From Todiramphus chloris collaris (lineage: Eukaryota; Chordata; Aves; Coraciiformes; Alcedinidae): a stretch of DNA of 64,000 nucleotides. The position numbers were made by a program, and so were the translations under genes. The notes below the pieces were generated by a model, which did not search any database, was not told where the DNA came from, and was given only the letters and a program-made list of their open reading frames with translations. Positions 39,843 to 50,520 of this stretch are shown in pieces (position 1 is the stretch's first letter; every line of letters starts with the position of its first letter). Where the stretch lies: assembly GCA_025345505.1 (NCBI GenBank), contig JANVCC010000062.1, forward strand, positions 12,140,712 through 12,204,711. The letters run 5' to 3'.

Positions 39843-39863
39843 CTATTTTTAGAGTATGACTCA
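39843..39863 (+). promoter_or_regulatory. Adjacent MEF2 and AP-1 consensus sites
   Basis: CTATTTTTAG (39843-39852) matches the MEF2 consensus, and TGACTCA (39857-39863) is a perfect AP-1 site four bases away. Either alone could be chance; the close pairing suggests an intergenic enhancer candidate. Confidence 0.3.
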
Positions 39864-40673
39864 GACACTGCACTACAGAGCCTGCAAAATCCCTGTCGGC
39901 TGATACTGGAGCCTCATTCAGAGCTGTGCTGAAGCACCATGCAAGAGGGAAAGGGAGTCAATGCAGGCAAAGGCAAAGTTCACCTGCCTTTGGAGCTCTC
40001 TTTAGAAAAGCAAGCAAATGTGGGAAGCGAGGTGTTATAGCAACATAGTAGGATATTAGAAACCAGAAGGGAAATTCTCTTACCTGACTCTCACGGGAAC
40101 ATTTCCATCATGCATTATTGGACTGGTGGAAGCAAAACTGGACCCTCCCATGTGCCCACTCATAAATGTGCAGCTGAAAACCCAGAAGAGAAAGTTCAAT
40201 TTTTTTTTCCTGTTTCCACATCCAGTCCTATGCGTAACTGAAGGCCCTGCTTCCCTTCCTGTATGAAAATCCATTGCTCAAGTCTCCGCTCTCACCTCAT
40301 GTCCCTACAAGTTGTCATGAGAAGACTCACAGACCCAATTAGTGACTCTGTTCAGTAGGGCCCAAGGATACAGGAGCAATTTGGGCTGGGACAGGGAGAG
40401 GAGAGGAGGCTTCAGTTTTTGTGAGCTGCCTTGTTCTCATGCATAACTATGTCATGCATCACTTCAGAGAGGGCTGACAGGGACATCCTTGGAGAATTTT
40501 GCACATATTCAAATCCCTGTATGGTCTCTGAGACCTGCTTGTTGAAGCAGCTATTTTTGCAAGCTGGGTTTCTCTTATGAAGGATGATTCAACCTGGGTC
40601 CCCACTGGCCAGCTACAATACAAGTCAGTAGTCAAAACTTTCTAGGTATCAAATCCCTGGTTCCTGCAGTCCC

Positions 40674-40840
40674 TGTTTGGTTGGTGGGGTTCTTTTGTAT
40701 GTTTCTGGTTTTTGTTTGGTTGGTTTTGGTGGTGTGATTTTTTAGTTTGGCTGGTTTTTTTGTAGGTTTTGTTTCTGGCTTAGATTTGTTTGGTTGGGTT
40801 ATATATAAATATATATATATGTGTGTGTATATAGATATAT
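40674..40840. repeat. T/G-rich tract running into a TA/TG microsatellite
   Basis: GGTTTGG-type words to about 40799, then alternating TA and TG dinucleotides to 40840. No mobile element is recognised. Confidence 0.85.
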
Positions 40841-41986
40841 TTTTTCTTCTCTCTGCTAGCAGAAAGTTTATTTAGCCTGAGGTGCAATGGAAACTCTGAC
40901 TGCATACTGGTAAGAAATCTAAGCCGTTATCTATTGTTGGCATGAAAGCCCTCAAGTATACATCTGACCTGAGCACAAGCAGGCAGCAAAGTACCTCCAC
41001 ACCCAGTCTGGACACGGGTGGCCAGGAAGCTCAGCAGGGGACTGAGGCCAGGAGCCCACCCCTTAGCTCTGGAAGCACCTGACCCTCCTGTACACTGAAA
41101 AAAAAAAAGAATAAATGCTGCTGTAGTGGTATCCACAATGCTAAACTGTTGCAACACTCACAGAAATGGTGCTTAGGGAAAGGTTGAGCTGTCTCCTTCC
41201 CATCACTTGTCCCCTGGTCGCTCTGTGTGCTAATACCTGTCATCTGGGGTTGCTAGGCTAGTTATTACAGCAAGGTATTAACGAGGGCTTGAAATTAAGA
41301 AAACTGTTTTCAACGACAGCTCAGGATCCTGGGCTTGTGATGCTCTGAGTGTGCAGGCAAGTGAAGGTGGATGACAACCAACACCGTGGGAGTTCTCTGC
41401 ATTTCTGCAGGTACAACCTGTAGAAAGATTATCGACTCCCCACAGCCAAAGAGCAAAGCTTTTCTGTAGGGGAAAAAAAATCCAAACCAAATCCCAAACC
41501 AAAAAACACCACCATACTTCAAGCTTATTGATACACACCTCAGACACAGAGCCACTTCCACCTCGCCTGTGCTGAGCAAAAAGCAAGGCAGAGCTGCGTG
41601 AGCACAGCCGACACAGAAAGGTGTTGCTGCAGAAAATAGCTCCTCCTCTGTGACCAGAATATGAACTGCCAAAAGCTTGCACTGAAAGAATAGAAAAAAA
41701 AAAAGAAAAATGCGCTGCAAAAAATATATCAAAGCAACCGTGCTGCCTCTTACTGGCAATTTACTGCTAGCTCCTGGCCAGGATACCTCAAAGGAACACC
41801 AGAGAGAGAACTCCTGCCCTCCCCTTTACATGCTGCATAAAAAAATAACACCAACAAACACATATTCCTTAACACACACACACAACACTGAATCCTCCTT
41901 CTAGCCAGCCGAACACCTGAGATGTTTATTACAAAATGAAGTACTTCAATATGTTGTTTTCAGAAAGCTTTTTTTTCCTTTTCTTT

Positions 41987-42047
41987 ACATATATATAATA
42001 TATAAATATATATTTTATATATATATGTTTTATTTATATATATAAAG
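41987..42047. repeat. AT microsatellite, imperfect
   Basis: About 60 bases of pure A/T dominated by TATA steps, a likely easily unwound stretch. Confidence 0.9.
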
Positions 42048-44987
42048 AGGGTCAGCAGTGTCACCTCCTTCTGAAGGTGGGGAAAAATGAAAGCTTGAGT
42101 GCTGTTTCAGCTTCAAATACTTGAATACAATCTCTGCAACATGTCCTTGGAATAACTGCAGTTTCTGCACCCCCCTGTTGGGCATGGAGGGCCACAGTCC
42201 TCTGAAAGGGTGTAACAAAACCAGAGAAAAAGGGGCAACAAGGACAAGCACATTTACAGTAAAGTATTTACAGTGAAAGAAAAGCATTTGACTCCGTGGC
42301 CACCAGCAAGCATCACATGAACCAGAAGGGCAGGAGGAATTTCTGTTTCCATTCAGATTAGAAAATAAACAAGATGGATAGTGTTTCCTAACACCAGGAA
42401 GAGCAACAGTATCTAGGAGAGTTTCTGGCACTACGATCAAGGGCAAACCACAGCGAACTGACAGTCTTCTGCTAGAAAGTCAAAATCATATTTACACTCC
42501 ACATAGGGTTTGTATTTAACACGTGGCTTGTGTGCAGTCAGCCTCCACATCTCTGAGATGGTCTAATGCATTTCTCAATCGCTTCATTTAACATCTTGGA
42601 CATGTGAGGAGCACGATTCAGTAGCATGAGTTCGCTCCTTCACTGGCGAGGGTTCATCTCAAGAGAGATGATCTCACCACTGCATAAAATTATCTTCAAC
42701 AAAGCAGAGAGAAACTCCTGCAGTCAGGGGAAGCTGCTCTGCCTTGGTGGCACCTGGCTGCCAACACCACATCCCTACGGCACTTGTCCACTCAGGGGAC
42801 ATTTCTGCTGGGGACTGCATCTGCCCAATCACCCTCCAGCAGTGGATGCCACCCCTCTTGGTGAGCTGGAGAGCCTGGGGGAAATGGTGCAGTAGTGAAA
42901 CCCACCTGCCTCCTTGCTGCCTGTTTGCTCCCTGCCAAGCCCTCCACAGCAGGATCTGAGGAGGCACAGCTCAGCTCTGCAGCTGGCCTGGGGTAGTCAT
43001 GCCCCTGAGCAAGACCCCAGCTCAGACTAGTGCTCCCTTCTCACCCTGACAATGAGCTCGCCACCAGAAAGTCCCCTACCCCAAGTTACACTGGGGGGGA
43101 AAAAAAAATGCTTTTAAATAAAGAGTGCTTGGCAAACCCAAGCAAAGTCAAGGGTCCCAGGTAGCAACGCATCAGGAGCACTTAAGAAGCATTTTAGTCC
43201 ATGAGCTCGTCAGGCCGCTCCAGCACGGGACAAACAGCTTCAGAAGAAAAAACCCCAAACATTTTTCTACCAGTCAAAGCACAGGCAAGTCCTTTCTTCA
43301 CGCCCTGAAGAACAGGTCCCCAGTGTTGGTCCAAGCCCTTTTCTTCTGCCAATAAAAAAAAAATAAAAAAAAAGGTAAAGAAAGCCCAAAAGGCACAGGA
43401 AACCAAATGAAAACAAAGCAGCAGCACTTCCCCTCTTCTCAGAGAGTCTGCTTTATACCAGCAGCCCCCAGGTGCTGCAATTGCCCCCTCCCAGCCTCCC
43501 CCCTCCCCTACACCCAGCTCAGCAGGAATGACCTGGGCTGGTCATTGCTAATGAGTAGTCCTATGCACCCAGGGAATTTTGGCAGCTGCTTGTGTTTGGG
43601 GCTTCATTGACCATAAGCAAATAGAGAAGTTTTTTTCCTTCAGCACTAATGATCCTTTTCAGAGGAGCTTCACAGCTGAAAGTCAACCAGGGGCAATTTT
43701 CTGTAAGAAAATCCCCTTCTCTGTTGTCCTTTACAACAATTACTTTAAAAACACGCCTCTCATCAAAATAGCACTGTAAGTAACACACCTTTGTGCAGTT
43801 CTTCCCATACAGACCTTGGCATTTTCTGACTCTCACACACAAAACTCAACTCCTGCCTCCTCAAGACTCCTATGGAGCCTTTTGAAGAACCTGTCCTGCT
43901 CCCAGACAGTGCTGCTGGGAGGAGAGAAGATGCCAAGCACCTCTGTGCATGTGAGTGCACACCAGGGTTGAGGGAATGAAGTGACTCACACCTTGAAGCT
44001 GTACCTGTGTCCTACCTTGAAGGCACAAGACTCAGCCTGGCTAGATGGGGATGTTGGCTGATGTGGTGAACAGTACTAAACCAGATCCGAATTTTGGTTG
44101 AATTGTGTCCAGTTAGAGGTGTCCATCTACAACTGGAATTTCTCATGCTTGGGCTTGACCAGGATGTGAGATCCAGCACCCTACCATGGGTATCATGCTG
44201 CAATTTGGGATTTTTTGCCCCCTGCAAAGTTCCACTCCAGTTTAAGTGCAATTCCCCATGTAGGGTGACTTGTGTAATTCCTGCCTGGGGCTGTTCCACC
44301 AGGCTGACCCATAGCCAAAGCCATGCCAAAATAACCCACTTCTACATGGTGTAAGTGCATTCACAAATAGAAGTTCAAACAGTTTGCTTCAAAAGCACTC
44401 CTTTAGCTGAACCGGAGATAAAATGTGCCATCTCCTTCACCCAGGGGTGCTGGGCTCTGATGGAGACTACAGTGCTAGGCTCCAGCCCTACCCTTGTCCC
44501 CGTCCTGCTGCTAAAGCCATCCTCAGCAGGTGTTTTGCTTTGTTTTTTCTGTCTATGAACTGGGGTAAAACTCCTGCTCCCCTCTGCCAAATCTGCTGGA
44601 TACTGGGCCAGACAGACCTTCCAGCAATCACGAGCCGAGTTGCACTTACAGCTTTCCTGCAGATACACCCCAGGTGATCAGGGGACCACCCCAAATGTCT
44701 GCCAAGGGCTGATTGCAGCTCCTTATTTAAGTGATCTCCAACCCTCTGTCACCATGCCCCAAGGTGCTGTGCAGCTCCAGCATGTGTTAACCTGGAGAGT
44801 CTCATCTTGAGGACACCCTGTGCTCCCTCACACCTGCTGGGAAGGACAGAAAGCTTTTCCCACCCATCCTATGGCCAGAGCGGGAAGACTGAAAGGGCTC
44901 TGTCTGATTTATTGTCAGAGCAGGGAAAAACTCCCAATGGTGCTTTTCATTTATTTAACACAGTAAATATTCACTAATTTAACCAAA

Positions 44988-45375
44988 GAAGCATAGAAGG
45001 TTTGAGTTGGAGGACATGTTAAAGATCACCTAGTTCCAATCGCCCCCTACCACGGGCAGGGACAACTTCCTCTAGACCAGGCTGTTCAAAGCCCTGTCCA
45101 TCCTGGCCTTGAACACTTCTAAGCAGGGGGCATCCGTTACCTTTCTGGGCAACCCATTGCAGCTCCTCACCACCTCACAGTAAAGAATTTCTTCTTAATA
45201 TCTAATCTAAATCTATCCTCTTTTAGTTTTAAACCACTACCCCTTGAAAGAGTACCTCCCCATCATTTCTGTGAGCCCCCTTCAAGCACTCAAAGGCTGC
45301 TGTAAGGTCTTGTCGGAGCTTTCTATTCTCTGGGATGAAGAATCTCAGCTCTCAGCCTCTCCTCACAGGGAGCGC
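44988..45375 (-). mobile_element. CR1 LINE 3' region (about 390 bp)
   Basis: Reverse-orientation CR1: AGCATAGAAGGTTTGAGTTG at the 3' end, AAGATCACCTAGTTCCAAT, CATCCTGGCCTTGAACACTT, AAAGAATTTCTTCTTAATAT, and CTCAGCCTCTCCTCACAGG at its 5' truncation. It abuts the CpG-rich island that starts at about 45.38 kb. Confidence 0.88.
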
Positions 45376-45379
45376 CCAA

Positions 45380-45860
45380 CCCGCTCACCGCTCAGCTTCT
45401 CTTTGCGCTTAGACCAAGTGGATAAACGAAGCGAACGCCGCCGGCCCGAGGACACAGCCGGCGCCGGCCCCAGCCCGCGGGTGCCCGCTCGGAGCCGGGC
45501 GATGGATGCGCGGGGCGATGGATGCGCGGGGCGGGGGATGCGCGGGGCGATGGATGCGCGGGGCGGGGGAGCCTCCTGCTGGAGAGCCGGGGAGGAGACG
45601 GCTCGGGATGCAGGCAGCTGCCTCCGCCCCGCTGCTCCGCACCCACCCCGCGCTGAGAAAAGCCCTTTATCGCTCAGTTTTGGAAACGCTTGCGTCTCGG
45701 CCGTCTCATCCGCAACCCCACCTCGCCCTCCCGACCCTCTAACCGCCCCTCCTGTGCCTCCAGAAGCCGAGGCTTGGCAGGAAACGCCAACTTAACACAA
45801 CCATCGGAACAGACAGGACGTGCGTTGGCACCCCCGAGGACGCCCCCCGGGCTTTGGGGA
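45380..45860. promoter_or_regulatory. Orphan CpG-rich island with minisatellite
   Basis: An intergenic GC- and CpG-dense block of about 480 bases, 26 kb upstream of TBC1D9 and about 3 kb past the presumed RNF150 end. It contains no recognisable exon; open frames through it are composition effects. It could be the promoter of an unannotated transcript, an enhancer with CpG character, or GC enrichment around the minisatellite. Confidence 0.5.
45497..45570. repeat. GC-rich minisatellite, 16-bp unit, 4.6 copies
   Basis: Unit GGGCGATGGATGCGCG occurs at 45497, 45513 and 45545, with a variant (GATGGATG replaced by GGGGGATG) at 45529 and a partial fifth copy at 45561. The 16-base period is not a multiple of three, which argues against coding use. 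Confidence 0.9.
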
Positions 45861-46040
45861 AGCCACAGGACACCTGGCTTGGGGGGACCGCCTGCACTCT
45901 GGCGGGGTGCAAGTAGGAAACATCAGGAGCCTGTGGGAGCTGGGAGTGTTTTCTATCACAGTGCTGGGGGATATTTTGTCTGTGTCCCTGCCATGGGGCT
46001 TGTCTCCTCCTCTCCTGGAATCGATCTCTGTCCAGGACAT

Positions 46041-46052
46041 CCCCCCCCCCCC
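46041..46052. repeat. C12 homopolymer
   Basis: Twelve C in a row in the GC-rich DNA beside the orphan island. Confidence 0.9.
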
Positions 46053-47171
46053 AATGCCATGCAGTTAAAGAAAGGGCAGTGGGGTCTGGGAAAGGCAGAG
46101 AGGATGTTCTGAGGCATGGAGCAGTGCCCCTCAAAACACATCGGAGTGAGCTCGGCCCCTGCAGCCGGGAAGCATTGACCACAGGGATATTAGAGCTCTG
46201 CAGAACCGGGAGTGACATGGAAGGGGGTGGCTGCCCAGGTGCTACTGCTTTGTGTGCGTCTGCTCCCAGTCTCAGTTGAGTCAGACTGGTTGCTGGTCCC
46301 AGCCAGCCCAGCCGCCCCGAGCAGAGACAGAGGAACAACTTCATCTGAGCTCTGGGCTCTGACAAATGAGCTCTGGGGCTCTGCCAACATATCTAAGGCG
46401 TTACTGCTCCCAGATGGCTGCTCTGTCCCTCTGCCAGGAGCTACCATGCTTCCTAGCTGGAGCAGGGGGAGGGACATCTTCCTGGGCTTCAACCACCACG
46501 AGTCGCTGCTGGCCTGCCTGTGCAAGCCTCTCTTTGCTCTCAGGTGAGAGGATGGACCATAAAGCCAAGCTGCTGAGATGCAGATGTCCAGGAGGACATC
46601 CAGAGGAGCAGTGTGGTAGCCTGCAGCAGAGGGTGGCCCAGGCACATGAGAGTGTTGACATTTTGACCTCTTCCACTGCTGCCAGGGCTTGCCAGCAGCT
46701 TGTTTGCACAGGGAGCAAAGGCTGAGGAATGAATGTGTTGCAAAATCACACCCTTACTTACTGAGCACTGATTTCCTGCGACTTATCTATGATAAATTCA
46801 CCAATCCATTAGATCTCCTTTGGGCTCTTCTTCCTTCTGGGATATGACAGACCTGATCTCCCCATGTTACAGAACTGCCTTCTCAAACTGTTTTTTTTCA
46901 GAGTGACACTGCAAGACCCAGCAGACGCCTGTGGCTTCCCTTTCAGCACTTCAAGTGTGCAGCACGAACCTTGCTTGCTTTCCTAGCATGGTTTAGGTGT
47001 CACAGGACAGAAGGGACCCTGGGTTGCACAAACAGTTGCACAGTGTAAATCTGGATAAGTGCCTTTTGAATCCTGAGCCCTCCCCATTGCCTGCGATGGG
47101 TGTAATGGTCACCTCCTTGAATCACGGGAGTAAGTACAATCTGCCTTATTCTTTCTGGAGACAAAAAACCC

Positions 47172-47193
47172 AACCAATCAACCAACCAACCAA
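47172..47193. repeat. Short AACC tetranucleotide run
   Basis: About five AACC-like units with one interruption, just upstream of the CpG-rich block at 47.3 kb. Confidence 0.75.
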
Positions 47194-47324
47194 GCGAGAA
47201 TGGAGCAGCACAGCTTTATTTCCCTCTTTTGACCGGAAATGAAGCTCATAGACAGCAGAGAGTGATGTAACGCAAGCCCCAAGTATGTGCTTGCATCCTG
47301 GAATGAATCGCCCTACACCCCTCG

Positions 47325-47560
47325 TTATTTATAGCCCTGCTGCCACTGCCGGCAGCTCCACGCTGTGTGACTTCTGCTGCGCAACCCGAGCGCGCTGCCT
47401 CCCGCCAGCTCCGCAGCCCCGGCGGCAGCTGTGTTGTGTGTGTGCGGCTCACATGGCAACTGCGCACAGCCGCCTGCCAAGGCAAACCCGCCCCGCTCGC
47501 TCCCCTGGCCGCTTATTAAATGAAGGCAGAGAACAAAGCAGCGGGCAGGCAGGGAGACGC
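47325..47560. promoter_or_regulatory. CpG-rich block with upstream TATA/MEF2-like box
   Basis: About 17 CpGs in the 180 bases from 47341 to 47520, in otherwise CpG-poor DNA. It is preceded by TTATTTATAG (47325-47334), which fits both a weak TATA element and the MEF2 consensus. It may be an unannotated promoter or enhancer between RNF150 and TBC1D9; no exon is recognisable nearby. Confidence 0.35.
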
Positions 47561-48974
47561 GTGGGGAAGAGCGAAAGCAGCCTGGGGTTTGGTTGGGTGA
47601 GGAAGGCTCCTGCCCTTGGAGCGCCAGGCTGTGCCGCCAACTGGCTGACACAGGTTGGGAGGGGAACAATGATTCTTGGCGTTGCTGACAAAGCCACGTT
47701 AAATTGCACACGGTTTCCCCGCTCCGAGACAGCTGGCTGCCCCAGTGCTGTGACCAGTGGTGAGCAAAGCCCAGTTGGAGGGTGGGTGCATGGGGCAGGA
47801 GGCACGGGGAACTGGGTGTGATCTCAGGGCCTTCCTCAGGCCTGGGTGATATCCAAGTTAGGGCCCCAACCCATGTGGCACATTGTGGATGCTGAAAAGC
47901 TGCTAGCAGAGGGATTTTCTCAGGTTCTCACAATAGTCGGTGAGAATCCTGCCTTTCTCACCAGTGTTACGAAAAACAGTAGGATGTTTTTTGTAAGCTG
48001 GACCAACACCTGGTGTTTTGCCAAGTTCTGTTTATGGTACATTGGAAAAATATTTTGAAATGGGTGTTGTAGGACTTTAGGCAATCACCCTAGGAGATGG
48101 GTGATCACTGACCAATCGCTCTATGGGGCTAGGGTATAGAAAATGGGATTATAAATTCATAAAGTTGCTGCTTCTTCTCCTCCTGGCCTTGTCTTGCTGA
48201 ATTTGTGTGTTGCCGCACCTCTCCGCTGCCGGTATAAACAGCGACAGCACGCTGCTGCCTTGAATGCACCGCTGTGACTGGAGAGGCATCGTGATGGTGG
48301 CACCAGCCAGCAAGCGCAAAAGCTGGGCCAGGATAGGGGCAGGCTGGGCCTCCACAGAGGGCAGCAGCTCGAGCCAGGGTTTAGCCTTTCTTCAGGGGTT
48401 TCATCTGCCACCTTTTGCATCTACTGGAAAACTTTTCTTTAAGCCTCTTAAATTTCTTTTAGGCAGGATTTCTACCGTGCCTCACACCTCTTGTAAGAGC
48501 ATACCTATGCTGGATGGCATGAGAACCCCTGGGGCTCTCGCACAGCCCCCCACCCCCAGGGATGAAAGCAGCGGTTAATCAGTGAGGGAAGAGCAGCCAG
48601 ATGATCCCTGACGATGGTGGTGTAATTCCCAGTGAGGCATGGCAGAGCCATCACCTTTTAAAGCTATTTTAACGCATCATGTGAGGCTGCAGCTCTTCCT
48701 CGAGGAAGTGGAGGCACTGACCTCCCGCATGGCTGCTGCATTCTGATCAAAAAGCTGAAGGGCAGGGACCAGAGCAGCGACCGGGGCTGGAGTGGTGGGA
48801 TGGAGGCCAGGCTGATGCTCGGGTCCCTTCCTGCTATAGCTTTTGCCTTCTGTGAATGCCAAAGCCTGCAGCAGACGGGTTCAGGAAGGAACAATCTGCA
48901 AGTTTCACACATCAGGAAATGCCAGTTCTGTGCGGTCTGTTAGAAAACACATACGACAGAGTAATCAGATTTGT

Positions 48975-48980
48975 TTTATT
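48975..48980 (-). terminator. RNF150: Candidate distal poly(A) signal of RNF150
   Basis: AATAAA on the minus strand, in an AT-rich stretch followed (toward lower coordinates) by a GC-richer, unrelated-looking region. Cleavage would fall around 48945-48965. It is chosen as the distal end because sequence character changes here; other hexamers upstream could also be used. Confidence 0.45.
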
Positions 48981-50492
48981 AGAAAACTTGCAATAAAATT
49001 CCTTGGAATTCACCATCTTAACTTTTGAGAGTTGCAATATTTTACTAGTACATAATAACACAGTCTCACATATTTACATTATAATTCTCTATATAACAAA
49101 AATAGCCATGTTGGACTACTGAATAATGCTTCCAAATATTAGCCTCAACATTTCAGTACTTCCCCCAGCTGAGTCACTGTCCATGCTCCTTAGCATTTAC
49201 AGTATATAACAAAGCGAGAAGGGAAAAAAAACCCAAACAAAAAATATGTGTGCCTCACGATTTCAGGCAAATCCCTTTAAGATGGTAGTTCTCCGACTCC
49301 CACATTTTTCAAGAGAGATAAAGTGCATTGGAGGGTAAGATGTACACGTCATAAAATATTAGCAAAGAGTTAAAGTACATTTGCAATACTGTACAGAAAG
49401 TAATGCTAGAAAAAAAAGGCTTGCTTCACAAACTGCTACTGCACTGTTTTGGCAGCAAGTCACAGGTAGCGGGGGGGGGGAGGGAAGCTAACTGCAAGAA
49501 AAAGCATCGCTTACGCAAATGCCACTGTGTGATTTTGCCATGGTCTTTCGCTAGGTGTTTCACAAACCACAGCACAGCTGTCTGGAGAAAGGAACTCTTT
49601 CTTACAACATGGAGATGAAGGGTCATTTTCCACAGTCAAAAGAAACCCAGTGTGGTCAGCCTGCAGAAACCGACTGCTTTACCAACGGCAAAACAAACTC
49701 AGTCAAAACCAGGCTCCCGTTCGGAGCGAGCTGCAGCGCAAGCGGGGCCGCAGTGTGGGAGTGTGACCAACTTGTCACCCCCCAGCTTGCTGGGGCTGGC
49801 AGCCCTGCAGGGCAGGGCTCAAGGCCTCCCAGTAAACGCGCTCTTGTTGTCCAGAGCAGGACTGATTACCTTGGAGAACTTCCCTGGGACAGACCATTGT
49901 CTCCAAACTGGAGATTATTTTGGTAAACTATGCACTGATGCATATGGTATTTATTTCATTTAGGATTTTTCTTCCCCTTTTAGAATTGGCATTTGGTGGT
50001 ATGGCTCTGCAGCGTGCGAGGAGAGACATGGCTGGGAAAAGCTTTGGAGCCATCACTGAAAACCAGGATACTTCTGCTCTGTTCATGGACTGTGTACACT
50101 GGGACGCCACATTTTTTTTTGGTTCGCTTATAAACTACTCTAAATAAAAATAATTCTCTTCTGGAAATGGATGGAATGTATATTTTGACAAGTACAAAAC
50201 CATTTCAAATGTTCACCAAATACAAGGAACATCTTGCTATAAAAATAACAAACCCTCCCACCCACTGTCCCCTCTTTACATTTCTAATTATAAAATGGTA
50301 CAGTCATTTCAGGTTCTTAACGTGAAACAAGAAGGAAGGATGGTATCACATACACATACAAAACATTTAGCTATCTGACATCTGAAATAACCGTATACAT
50401 TCAGAGCAAACAAGCATCTTGATCTTGCTGTTGTTTTTAATGCTACACAGGACTGAAAAATCAAGAAATAAACAAGAAAGGGAAAATGCGAT

Positions 50493-50520
50493 GTCTTTTC
50501 TTTTCTTTTTTTTTTTTTTT
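50493..50520. repeat. Pyrimidine (T-rich) tract
   Basis: CTTTT units grading into a pure T-run; on the RNF150 strand an A-rich tract in the distal 3' UTR region. Confidence 0.85.

Larger units (their letters stand above)
37791..44987. other. Intergenic, moderately GC-richer, no gene recognised
   Basis: Contains the MEF2/AP-1 pair, the 18-bp palindrome and the simple repeats at 40.7 and 42.0 kb, listed separately. The rest shows no exon with credible splice sites and protein similarity. Confidence 0.55.
45861..48954. other. Intergenic just past the presumed RNF150 end
   Basis: GC-richer than average, with the CpG-rich block at 47.3 kb. Open frames up to about 208 codons occur here but lack any recognisable domain and follow base composition. 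Confidence 0.55.

Noticed and set aside
45739-46365. 208-codon open frame on the minus strand beside the orphan island
   Set aside because: Follows GC-rich composition, has no recognisable domain, and overlaps long open frames on the other strand.
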